6,084 bases of DNA from positions 1 to 6,084 of the forward strand of contig DJAM01000010.1 in the NCBI GenBank assembly GCA_002429595.1, written 5' to 3'. The DNA comes from Coxiellaceae bacterium UBA6002. GTDB taxonomy: Bacteria; Pseudomonadota; Gammaproteobacteria; UBA6002. Positions 1-5,517 of the stretch are shown here, piece by piece. How positions within the stretch are numbered: position 1 is the first letter of the stretch; each line of letters starts with the position of its first letter. A model generated the notes under the pieces. The model was not told where the DNA came from. It searched no databases and saw nothing but the letters and a program-made list of their open reading frames with translations. The translations under genes and the position numbers were made by a program.

Positions 1-80
1 CGCGGGAATGACACACTTATGGGCGGCAATGACACACTTATGCGCGGCAATGACAGGTAGTGCGCGGCAAAGACTCTATG
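1..80. repeat. Array of four imperfect ~20-bp direct repeats at the window edge
   Basis: Four head-to-tail units can be aligned: 1-21, 22-42, 43-62 and 63-80 (21, 21, 20 and 18 bp). Each begins with a GCGGCAA- or GCGGGAA-like core; the first three continue with TGACA, and the first two are almost identical (ACACACTTATG tail). There are no unique spacers, so this is not a CRISPR array. The first unit starts at base 1, so the array may continue outside the window. On the minus strand the units read TGTCATTGCCGC. Spaced repeats of this size starting with TG resemble the multiple terminal repeats at the ends of IS21-family elements, but no transposase is in view, so this identity is only inferred. 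A simple minisatellite or a multi-site operator is also possible. Confidence 0.75.
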
Positions 81-87
81 CTATACT
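79..87 (+). promoter_or_regulatory. Putative extended -10 promoter element for yciB-yciI-bolA
   Basis: The sequence TGCTATACT fits an extended -10 box (TGN followed directly by TATACT, five of six matches to TATAAT). Transcription would start near 93-95, leaving a leader of about 18-20 nt before the yciB start codon. No good -35 hexamer is present at the usual distance (59-64), which agrees with an extended -10 promoter. The element lies at the downstream edge of the repeat array. It is predicted from sequence only. Confidence 0.5.
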
Positions 88-112
88 CGCCTTTTAATCA
101 GGTCGCAAATTC

Positions 113-655
113 ATGAAATTATTATTTGATTTTCTGCCTATTTTTTTATTTTTTATTGTTTTTAAGCTCTATGGAATCTACGCAGCTACTGTTGTTGCAA
201 TGGGGGCTTCATTAGCTCAGGTTATTATTTATCGGATTCGAAATAAGCACTTTGAAAGCATGCATGTACTGACTTTCTTTTCGATTCTGTTCCTAGGTGG
301 GGCGACCTTACTGCTACATAATGATATTTTCATTAAATGGAAACCAACCATCTTATATTGGGCGATGGGGATGTTATTCCTTGGAAGCTCGTTCTTTGGC
401 AAAAAACCTATTATTCAGCGCCTAATGGAAGGCAGCATTCAAATGCCTTTACTGATTTGGCAGCGATTAAATCTCGGGTGGTCGATATTTTTTATCCTCT
501 TAGGTGGTGTAAACCTTTTCGTTGTTTATCACTATTCGACTGATACTTGGGTGAATTTTAAATTATTTGGAACTTTAGGGTTAACGTTAGCCTTTATCAT
601 TATCCAAAGCCTCTATATCTCAAAATATATTGAGCTCAAAACGGAACAAAAATAA
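113..655 (+). CDS. yciB: Inner-membrane septation protein YciB (IspZ family)
   Basis: An integral inner-membrane protein of the YciB/IspZ family, linked in other bacteria to cell-envelope synthesis and intracellular septation; its biochemical activity is not settled. The 180 residues match the usual family length (about 179 in E. coli). The chain is very hydrophobic, with likely membrane segments near residues 3-22, 24-40, 52-67, 79-93, 121-140 and 151-169. Family landmarks include FDFLPIFLFF at the N terminus, IKWKPTILYW around residues 74-83 and WQRLNLGWSIFF near 116-127. The tail (KYIELKTEQK) is charged. The ATG at 113 is preceded by a weak AGG about 10 nt upstream. It is the first gene of a probable yciB-yciI-bolA operon, with yciI starting 12 nt after its stop. 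Confidence 0.93.
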   Translation: MKLLFDFLPIFLFFIVFKLYGIYAATVVAMGASLAQVIIYRIRNKHFESMHVLTFFSILFLGGATLLLHNDIFIKWKPTILYWAMGMLFLGSSFFGKKPIIQRLMEGSIQMPLLIWQRLNLGWSIFFILLGGVNLFVVYHYSTDTWVNFKLFGTLGLTLAFIIIQSLYISKYIELKTEQK

Positions 656-667
656 TCGGAGAGTATT

Positions 668-967
668 ATGTATTTCACAATTATCGCTGAGGATGCTCTG
701 AATAGCGCCGAGAAGCGTAAACAAAATCGAGTTGCGCATTTACAGCGGTTGCATGTGCTAAATCAGCAAGGACGGTTGTTGATTGCAGGACCCAATATTG
801 AAGATGAAAAAGCTGAAGGCATTCAGGACACTTATATTGGTAATTTAATCATCGCCGAGTTTGAGTCGTTAGCTGAGGCTCAAAAATGGGCAGATGCTGA
901 CCCCTATATGTTGGCCGGTGTTTACAGTGATATCAAGGTGAAACCATTCCTCAAAGTATTGCCCTAA
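668..967 (+). CDS. yciI: YciI family protein
   Basis: A small soluble YciI-family protein (YCII domain, dimeric alpha+beta barrel, ferredoxin-like fold). The exact reaction is unknown; the fold is shared with muconolactone isomerase-like and chlorite dismutase-like proteins. The 99 residues align over their full length with E. coli YciI as I recall it: EKR near 15-17, conserved His24 in the VAHLQRL helix, the GRLLIAGP turn at 35-42, IAEFESLAEAQKWADADPY at about 62-80, and AGVYSDIKVKPF near the C terminus. The start codon has a clear ribosome binding site (CGGAGAG) about 6 nt upstream. It lies 12 nt after yciB and its stop shares one base with the bolA start (TAATG), so the three genes are probably co-transcribed and yciI-bolA translationally coupled. 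Confidence 0.93.
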   Translation: MYFTIIAEDALNSAEKRKQNRVAHLQRLHVLNQQGRLLIAGPNIEDEKAEGIQDTYIGNLIIAEFESLAEAQKWADADPYMLAGVYSDIKVKPFLKVLP

Positions 968-1236
968 TGACCACCCCACATGAAGCAACCATAAATTGGC
1001 TACGTGACAGACTAGAGCAAGGCTTGTCGCCCTCTTTTCTGAACATCAAAGATGATAGTGCAAAGCATGCTGGCCATGAAGGCGCTAAGGAAGGTGGTGG
1101 CCACTTTACAGTGGAAATAGCCTCGCCATTTTTTCAGGATAAGGCCCTAATCGGTTGCCACAGAATGATTTACGATCTAGTTGATGAGGCTATTCCTCAC
1201 CGAGTTCATGCCTTAAAAATTAAAATTCAGCGATAG
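967..1236 (+). CDS. BolA family protein
   Basis: A BolA/IbaG-family protein of 89 residues. Members bind monothiol glutaredoxins and share a [2Fe-2S] cluster, and some are linked to stress morphology or iron handling. The hallmarks are the helix ATINWLRDRLEQGL (about 7-20), the family block HAGHEGAKEGGGHFTVEI at 34-51, the core LIGCHRMIYDLVDE at 61-74, and the C-terminal RVHALKIKI with the invariant His81, the usual cluster-ligand position. There is no C-terminal extension as in E. coli BolA. The start overlaps the yciI stop by one base. Its stop lies 13 nt from the stop of the convergent purC; I see no convincing terminator in that gap. Whether it is the BolA or IbaG type cannot be decided from this sequence, so no symbol is given. 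Confidence 0.93.
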   Translation: MTTPHEATINWLRDRLEQGLSPSFLNIKDDSAKHAGHEGAKEGGGHFTVEIASPFFQDKALIGCHRMIYDLVDEAIPHRVHALKIKIQR

Positions 1237-1249
1237 CTATCTCAAAGCT

Positions 1250-1966
1250 TTAGGGGATATCGATTCCTAGGCGGTGCGCTGCAATTTCATAGGATTCGAT
1301 CACATTGCCCAAATCTCGGCGAAAGCGGTCTTTGTCTAATTTTTCTCTAGTTTCCATATCCCAAATACGGCAACCATCTGGGGTAAATTCATCACCTAAG
1401 ACAATCTCATTGTCAAATCGACCAAATTCAAGCTTGTAATCGACCAATAACATGCCATTTTTCATGAAAAGAGGCTTGAGTAATTCATTGACTCTAAAGG
1501 TCAGATTTTTCATCGCTTCAATTTCATGTGCGCTTGCCCAATTAAAGACAATGATATGGGAATCATTGACCATTGGATCATGCAACTCGTCATTCTTTAA
1601 AAAGAATTCAAAAATAGGTTGCTCTAATTCTTTTCCTTCTTCTAACCCTAGGCGACGACAGATACTACCTGCAGTAATATTTCGAATCACACATTCGATT
1701 GGAATCATGTTTAATTTTTTAACCAACGACTCTTGATCGGACAGTAACTTTAGAAAATGGGTTTTTAGGCCATGCTCTTCAAGGTATTGCATAATATAGG
1801 CGTTGAAGTAGTTATTGACCTTACCTTTTCGTGCTAACTGTTCCACTTTGACGCCATCAAATGCCGATGTGTCATCGCGAAAGACTACGATTAAGCTTTT
1901 ATCGTCTTGAGTGTTATATAACGTTTTTGCTTTGCCTGAATATAGTTCACTCTCTTTACTAAACAT
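1250..1966 (-). CDS. purC: Phosphoribosylaminoimidazole-succinocarboxamide (SAICAR) synthase
   Basis: Cytosolic enzyme of de novo purine synthesis: it joins CAIR and aspartate with ATP to give SAICAR. The 238 residues match the short bacterial form (237 in E. coli). Visible motifs in order are LYSGKAKTLY (8-17, nucleotide-binding glycine-rich region), RDDTSAFDG (30-38), RKGKVNNYFN (46-55), ECVIRN followed by TAGS (91-101), RRLGLEEG (104-111), HDPMVNDSHI (129-138), LVDYKLEFGRF (174-184), LGDEFTPDGCRIWD (190-203) and KDRFRRDLG (212-220). No key segment is missing. The ATG has a GAGG 4 nt upstream, a short spacing, but the start fits the family N terminus (xxxAELYxGKAK). It begins 17 nt after bamC ends and is the last gene of dapA-bamC-purC, an order conserved with E. 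coli. Confidence 0.97.
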   Translation of the reverse strand: MFSKESELYSGKAKTLYNTQDDKSLIVVFRDDTSAFDGVKVEQLARKGKVNNYFNAYIMQYLEEHGLKTHFLKLLSDQESLVKKLNMIPIECVIRNITAGSICRRLGLEEGKELEQPIFEFFLKNDELHDPMVNDSHIIVFNWASAHEIEAMKNLTFRVNELLKPLFMKNGMLLVDYKLEFGRFDNEIVLGDEFTPDGCRIWDMETREKLDKDRFRRDLGNVIESYEIAAHRLGIDIP

Positions 1967-1983
1967 GGCGCCTCAACAATTGG

Positions 1984-2583
1984 TTACATTAAGTTACGAT
2001 TGATCTGATTTTGTAAGACCGGGTTTGCTGGAGTGACCGTAATCACAGTAGAATTGCCACTCGCTTTCAAATGAATTTGATAAATTGGCATATCTTTTTT
2101 CATTTTGCCGCCGCTACCGTTGGTATCTATAACATAATAAGTACCTAGCGTGTTGTCTTTCTCCATGACTTTGTAATTTGATGCTTTGAGGATGGAGGCG
2201 ACTTTTGCCCAAGCCTGGGAATAATTTAGCGAAACTGGCATAGGTCCGTTCGCAGAAGCACTTGTATGCCCATGAATTTTTGCATCTTCAGCATTACGGA
2301 TACGATCTTGCATCAATTGCTTTGGAGGTGTGAGATTAGCACCCGGTGGTGTGATTGGGGGCTGATTTGGGTTTGCCCCAGGAGCTGGTTGCGGGACTTC
2401 ATAGAAATCTTCAACTTGATCTGAACTCAAATTCTGAGGTATGACGACAGGCCGATCGATCGGAGTAGTTCGTTGATAACTCTGAGTTTCATCTTTTAAA
2501 AAGCCATATTTATCTCTAACTGTAGAACAAGCCGTTAGTGCAACCACTGCTAAAGAGATTAAGCTAAATCTTAGTAACCGCAT
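1984..2583 (-). CDS. bamC: BamC-like outer-membrane assembly lipoprotein, single-domain form
   Basis: A lipoprotein related to BamC (NlpB), an accessory subunit of the BAM complex that inserts beta-barrel proteins into the outer membrane. From the chosen start there are 199 residues. The signal peptide MRLLRFSLISLAVVALTAC ends in the lipobox LTAC, so Cys19 would be lipidated; the next residue is Ser, which favours outer-membrane sorting. Residues about 22-65 form the extended, proline-containing N-terminal segment typical of BamC, 66-88 are Pro/Gly/Asn-rich, and 115-187 form one helix-grip-like domain (YSQAWAKVASILKASNYKV). E. coli BamC has about 344 residues and a second grip domain, which is absent here. 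The start at 2583 is preferred over the in-frame ATG at 2604 because AGAGGAGA sits about 8 nt upstream and the signal peptide then begins correctly. Position between dapA and purC supports the call. Confidence 0.85.
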   Translation of the reverse strand: MRLLRFSLISLAVVALTACSTVRDKYGFLKDETQSYQRTTPIDRPVVIPQNLSSDQVEDFYEVPQPAPGANPNQPPITPPGANLTPPKQLMQDRIRNAEDAKIHGHTSASANGPMPVSLNYSQAWAKVASILKASNYKVMEKDNTLGTYYVIDTNGSGGKMKKDMPIYQIHLKASGNSTVITVTPANPVLQNQINRNLM

Positions 2584-2613
2584 TGAGTTGTCTCCTCTAA
2601 TCATTTTTAACTG

Positions 2614-3489
2614 TTATATAATGCCAACCTCTTGCATCGCTTGATGCAAGCTTTCTTCGTGTTCCTGAGCCAATTCCGTCAGAGGCAAGCGTATACCATC
2701 CTCAATTTTGCCCATGCTATGTAATGCCCATTTAACAGGAATAGGGTTGGGTTCAATAAATAATTTGGTATGCAGGGGCATTAATCTTTTCTGAAGCTCG
2801 TTTGCAAGAGATTTATTGCCTTGTACTGCTGCATGGCACATATCATGCATCATTCTAGGTGCAACGTTAGCGGTCACGGAAATAACGCCCTTACCCCCTG
2901 CCAACATAAAATCTAACGATGAGGCGTCATCGCCACTGTATAGATCAAGCTTACCGCTACTTTTATCTAAAATTTCACTAACACGTTTGATATCGCCAGT
3001 TGCTTCTTTAAGACCAATAATATTACCGACATCGGCTAAACGGCAAGCGGTTTCAGGGAGCAGATCACAACCAGTACGACCAGGCACATTATAAAGAATA
3101 ATAGGTATTGGAACAGAATCCGCAATCTTTTTATAATGCTTAAATAACCCTTCTTGAGTGGGCTTATTATAATAAGGTGTGACGATCAAACAACCATCAA
3201 CACCGAGCTCCATCGCATTTTGGGTGAGTCTAATGGTCTCAGCTGTTGAATTCGTGCCAGTGCCAGCAATGACAGGCACTCGTTCACCAACTTGCTTAAC
3301 CACGCGTTTGAGGATATCTTGGCGCTCAGCATAATTGATAGTGGCCGATTCTCCTGTTGTCCCAAGAATTACTAAGGCATCGGTTTGATTATTAATATGC
3401 CATTCTATTAACTCAGATAGGCTGTTAAAATCCACCGTGCCATCGCTGAACATTGGAGTAATGAGTGCTACCATACTTCCGTGGAACAT
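2614..3489 (-). CDS. dapA: 4-Hydroxy-tetrahydrodipicolinate synthase
   Basis: Cytosolic first committed enzyme of the lysine/diaminopimelate pathway; it condenses pyruvate with aspartate semialdehyde. It feeds both protein synthesis and peptidoglycan. The 291 residues form a complete TIM barrel of the usual length. Active-site residues sit at the same numbers as in E. coli: Thr44 and Thr45 in LGTTGES, Tyr107 in TPYYN, Tyr133 in ILYNVP, Arg138 in GRTG, and the Schiff-base Lys161 in GLKEATG. The C-terminal block RLMPLHTKLFIEPNPIPVKW is also typical. A strong ribosome binding site (GGAGG) lies 6 nt before the ATG. It is the first gene of dapA-bamC-purC and is divergent from gcvR. I see no lysine riboswitch in the 149-nt upstream region. 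Confidence 0.98.
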   Translation of the reverse strand: MFHGSMVALITPMFSDGTVDFNSLSELIEWHINNQTDALVILGTTGESATINYAERQDILKRVVKQVGERVPVIAGTGTNSTAETIRLTQNAMELGVDGCLIVTPYYNKPTQEGLFKHYKKIADSVPIPIILYNVPGRTGCDLLPETACRLADVGNIIGLKEATGDIKRVSEILDKSSGKLDLYSGDDASSLDFMLAGGKGVISVTANVAPRMMHDMCHAAVQGNKSLANELQKRLMPLHTKLFIEPNPIPVKWALHSMGKIEDGIRLPLTELAQEHEESLHQAMQEVGII

Positions 3490-3513
3490 GATTTTCCTCC
3501 AAACAAAAACTGC

Positions 3514-3542
3514 ATACTAATTGGGGTGTTTGTCAAAGACAA
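3514..3542 (-). promoter_or_regulatory. Putative sigma70 promoter of dapA-bamC-purC
   Basis: On the minus strand TTGTCT (3537-3542) and TAGTAT (3514-3519) are separated by 17 bp; each matches four of six consensus bases. Transcription would start about 18 nt before the dapA start codon. A better -35-like hexamer, TTGACA, lies a few bases downstream but would leave only 14 bp to TATGCA, so it is less likely. The -35 region overlaps a small inverted repeat, TTGTC-AAA-GACAA (3530-3542). Predicted from sequence only. Confidence 0.4.
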
Positions 3543-3545
3543 GAA

Positions 3546-3565
3546 AAAAATGTGGCCACATTTTT
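3546..3565. promoter_or_regulatory. Perfect 20-bp palindrome between dapA and gcvR
   Basis: The half-site AAAAATGTGG is followed directly by its exact reverse complement, centred between 3555 and 3556. It lies in the 149-bp divergent promoter region, immediately upstream of the putative dapA -35 box and about 74 bp before the gcvR start. A perfect, gapless palindrome between divergent promoters is typical of an operator for a dimeric regulator. As RNA it could form a weak A/U-rich stem with a GGCC loop, so a terminator is possible but less natural, because it follows no gene end on either strand. The binding protein is unknown. Confidence 0.55.
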
Positions 3566-3638
3566 ACTATTACTACAAAGAACTTCTGCCTAAATGTTAA
3601 GGTCTTAAATAAGTTCTGAGCTTTTTTTGAGGAAATCT

Positions 3639-4157
3639 ATGGAAAATATTCTGATAACGACGATTTGTAAATCAGATAACAATGTTTTTAATGAAATTAC
3701 TAAACTTGCTGCCGTGAATGAGTGTCACATTAATTACAGTCATCTCTATTCTCTTGGCAATGATCATTCAATCACTCTTCAAGTTACCGGTAATTGGAGC
3801 GGCATTGCTAAAATTGAAACTGCTCTACCTAGTATTGCCAAGCGGTTAGATGTCGATATCGTTTTTAAGCGAACTCACCAAGAAAAAATTGACCGCTTCC
3901 ATCTTCCTTATCGAATAGAACTGATCGCTCTCGACCAACCCGGTGTAGTCTACGAAGTTTATGAGTTTATCAACTCGCTTGATATCCACACGGAACAATT
4001 AGAAATTTCTACATCGAAACACGAACAAACACCTGTCTTAAAACTTTCGATGCTGGTTGATATCCCCGCAGAAAGTAATATCGCAGATGTCCGGGAGCAA
4101 TTTTTGGTATTTTGCGACGAACTAAACTTAGATGGCACATTGGAGCCAAGAAAATGA
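3639..4157 (+). CDS. gcvR: GcvR-like ACT-domain protein, glycine cleavage system regulator
   Basis: A cytosolic protein of 172 residues made of two ACT domains (about 4-78 and 90-165). In E. coli, GcvR binds the activator GcvA and, with glycine sensed as effector, represses the glycine cleavage operon. Support comes from length, the two-ACT layout, similarity near GNWSGIAKIETALP (51-64), FKRT (76-79) and FCDELNLDG (158-166), and the neighbourhood: gcvR-bcp divergent from dapA as in E. coli. The start is the ATG at 3639, with GAGG 6 nt upstream; a TTG at 3627 in frame would overlap this ribosome binding site and is rejected. The first ACT domain lacks the usual DRPG turn (SDNNVF instead), while the second keeps DQPG at 99-102. 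No gcv genes are in the window, so regulation of glycine cleavage is inferred from the family. Confidence 0.85.
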   Translation: MENILITTICKSDNNVFNEITKLAAVNECHINYSHLYSLGNDHSITLQVTGNWSGIAKIETALPSIAKRLDVDIVFKRTHQEKIDRFHLPYRIELIALDQPGVVYEVYEFINSLDIHTEQLEISTSKHEQTPVLKLSMLVDIPAESNIADVREQFLVFCDELNLDGTLEPRK

Positions 4158-4627
4158 ATCAAGAAGCAATGATTATCAACCAAGCAGTACCCGATTTTTC
4201 CATCAACGCAACTGGTAATATCTCGGGAAAATTATCGCAGTGGTCAGGTCAGCCGATCGTTTTATTTTTTTACCCTAAAGACAACACGCCAGTTTGTAGT
4301 GCCGAAGCCAAAGATTTTAGAGATCATTTCGGACAATTTGAGAATCTCAATGCTACCGTCTTTGGCATTTCTCGAGACAGTTTAGAATCTCATAAACGAT
4401 TCAAAGAAAGATTAAGTCTTCCGTATGAGCTAATTTCTGATGTTTCATCAGAACTCTGTAACTATTTTGGAGTGCTTGGCACTAAGAACTTCTTTGGTAA
4501 GAAGATCACAGGGATTATTAGAAGCACTTTTTTGATTGATAAAAATGGCGTGTTAATAGCTGTCTGGCGAAAAGTTAAAGTGTCGCATCATATTGAAGAG
4601 GTGTTAAGTACAATACGAGAATTATGA
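4154..4627 (+). CDS. bcp: Thioredoxin-dependent peroxiredoxin, Bcp/PrxQ family
   Basis: Cytosolic thiol peroxidase that reduces hydrogen peroxide and organic hydroperoxides, normally recycled by thioredoxin. The 157 residues carry the thioredoxin-like AhpC/TSA fold: VLFFYPKDNTPVC at 36-48 with the peroxiredoxin core Pro41, Thr45 and peroxidatic Cys48, then SRDSLESHKRF at 73-83, KKITGIIRSTFLID at 116-129 with the conserved Arg123, and VWRKVKVSHHIEEVL at 137-151. The usual TPGCT is TPVCS here. The Cys five residues after the peroxidatic Cys (E. coli type) is absent; the only other cysteine is Cys102. The start at 4154 overlaps the gcvR stop in ATGA, with GGAG 8 nt upstream; an upstream TTG start at 4112 would overlap gcvR and is rejected. 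Translation is probably coupled to gcvR. Confidence 0.93.
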   Translation: MNQEAMIINQAVPDFSINATGNISGKLSQWSGQPIVLFFYPKDNTPVCSAEAKDFRDHFGQFENLNATVFGISRDSLESHKRFKERLSLPYELISDVSSELCNYFGVLGTKNFFGKKITGIIRSTFLIDKNGVLIAVWRKVKVSHHIEEVLSTIREL

Positions 4628-4653
4628 AAGCTCTATTCTTCTCTTTCTTGTCC

Positions 4654-4708
4654 CCCTCTCCCGCTGTTACCTGCTGAGTATTGTCTAAAAATAGTGCGCG
4701 GAAGAGGG
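4654..4708. repeat. Imperfect inverted repeat in the bcp/DUF190 convergent gap
   Basis: CCCTCTCCCGC (4654-4664) can pair with GCGGAAGAGGG (4698-4708) over 11 bp with one mismatch, leaving a 33-nt loop. The left arm is identical to the arm of the hairpin at 5485-5508, so it appears to be a degenerate or expanded member of the same dispersed palindromic family. Neither side has a T-run on the appropriate strand, so a normal intrinsic terminator is not supported. The rest of the 161-bp gap (4628-4788) holds no gene that I can see. Confidence 0.6.
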
Positions 4709-4788
4709 AGTAAAAAATCTATGATCAACTTAATACATATATCTTATCCCAGAACACTAGTGCACCTGCGTCAGAATGACAAACTAAT

Positions 4789-5091
4789 CTAATCATTCAC
4801 CTTTGCATCCCAGAAAACAATATGTTCCTGTTTGATCAACTGACTTAAATATTCTAATGCTGGTTCGATTTTTTCCTTAGTATCAAAAAATTCAATAACT
4901 AATGGTAAGTTTAACGAGAGATCAAGCAACGACGCGGTGCGTCGACCGGTTTCACCATAGCCACCAATTGCGCGAAAAACACTCAAACCACGAATTTTTA
5001 GCTCATTCTTTAAGTGATTGGCTATGCTATCAAGCAGATGATCTGATTCCATGATATAAACTCGTACTATGGTAACATTCATTGTTTTCAT
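4789..5091 (-). CDS. DUF190 (PII-like) protein next to CrcB
   Basis: A small soluble protein of 100 residues of the DUF190 family, which has a ferredoxin-like, PII-like fold; its function is not established, and it is often encoded beside crcB, which suggests a role in fluoride handling. Family features are the N-terminal strand VTIVRVYIMESD (about 6-17), LKIRGLSVFRAIGGYGETGR (31-50, with the Gly-rich GGYGxxG loop), the LPLVIEFFDTKEKIEPAL stretch (62-79), and a final strand around 90-95 (IVFWDA). The start at 5091 forms an ATGA overlap with the crcB stop and has a strong AGGAGGA 8 nt upstream; an ATG at 5136 in the same frame would extend 45 bp into crcB without family support. The tight coupling supports co-regulation with crcB. 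Confidence 0.88.
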   Translation of the reverse strand: MKTMNVTIVRVYIMESDHLLDSIANHLKNELKIRGLSVFRAIGGYGETGRRTASLLDLSLNLPLVIEFFDTKEKIEPALEYLSQLIKQEHIVFWDAKVND

Positions 5092-5462
5092 AGTTGTCTT
5101 CCTCCTATAACTCCAAGCAAAGTTGCAAAAATGCATAAGCTAACACTTAGCAAGATATTAAATAAACCGCTCAACCACGCGCCATTTTCAAAAAGGTTGA
5201 AGGTTTCGATCGAAAAAGAAGAGAAAGTTGTGTAACCACCAAGCAATCCAATGAGTAAGAATGAACGCAAATGGGGTGCCAAACCATCTAACCGTTCAAC
5301 GAGAAGTATGAAGAGCAATCCCATTAAAAAAGAACCGCTGATGTTAACGACTAAAGTCCCATAGGGGAATTGTCGATCGGTAAGATGTTGAATACTAGTC
5401 GAAATCCAATAACGAAAGACACCACCTATTCCAGCTCCTAGAAAAATTAATAGTGTATTCAT
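5088..5462 (-). CDS. crcB: Fluoride ion channel CrcB/Fluc
   Basis: An inner-membrane fluoride channel of the Fluc family that works as a dual-topology dimer and lets cytoplasmic fluoride escape. The 124 residues have four membrane segments (about 2-20, 33-55, 66-86 and 98-119). Hallmarks are GAGIGGVFRYW (9-19), GTLVVNISGSFLMG (35-48) with the pore Asn40, and LLGGYTTFSSFSIE (73-86) with the two Phe-box residues Phe80 and Phe83 and the central Na+-site segment GGYTT. The start codon is preceded by GAGGG about 10 nt upstream, which lies inside the GC-rich repeat at the junction. The downstream DUF190 gene overlaps by 4 bp. No fluoride riboswitch (crcB motif) is visible upstream, but only about 50 bases are left before the compositional break. 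Confidence 0.96.
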   Translation of the reverse strand: MNTLLIFLGAGIGGVFRYWISTSIQHLTDRQFPYGTLVVNISGSFLMGLLFILLVERLDGLAPHLRSFLLIGLLGGYTTFSSFSIETFNLFENGAWLSGLFNILLSVSLCIFATLLGVIGGRQL

Positions 5463-5469
5463 TAGGTAA

Positions 5470-5517
5470 AATCCCTCACCCTGACCCTCTCCCGCAAGCG
5501 GGAGAGGGGAATCCCTC
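5470..5517. repeat. GC-rich palindromic repeat flanked by an 8-bp direct repeat
   Basis: CCCTCTCCCGC (5485-5495), two As, and GCGGGAGAGGG (5498-5508) form a perfect 11-bp stem with a tiny loop. Directly outside it the 8-mer AATCCCTC occurs at 5470-5477 and again at 5510-5517. Sequences of this CCCTCTCCCGC-type palindrome are known as dispersed intergenic repeats in many proteobacteria. The second AATCCCTC may be the start of another repeat copy, broken off where the GC-rich DNA begins, or a target-site duplication. It also carries the putative crcB ribosome binding site at its left end. No terminator T-run follows. Confidence 0.75.

Noticed and set aside
1..80. Edge repeats as a CRISPR array
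   Set aside because: Units are directly adjacent, about 20 bp long and degenerate, without unique spacers or nearby cas genes.
1236..1250. Terminator in the bolA/purC convergent gap
   Set aside because: The gap is 13 bp; only tiny palindromes such as GATAGCTATC are present, with no strong stem or T-run.
2584..2604. Upstream ATG as the bamC start
   Set aside because: It would place an acidic seven-residue extension before the lipoprotein signal peptide and would include the strong Shine-Dalgarno sequence within the coding region.
3959..4183. Minus-strand open frame of 74 codons opposite gcvR/bcp
   Set aside because: It overlaps two well-supported genes, has a low-complexity Ser/Cys-rich product and no ribosome binding site or family resemblance.
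4654..4708. Intrinsic bidirectional terminator between bcp and the DUF190 gene
   Set aside because: The loop is 33 nt and there is no T-run after the stem on either strand.
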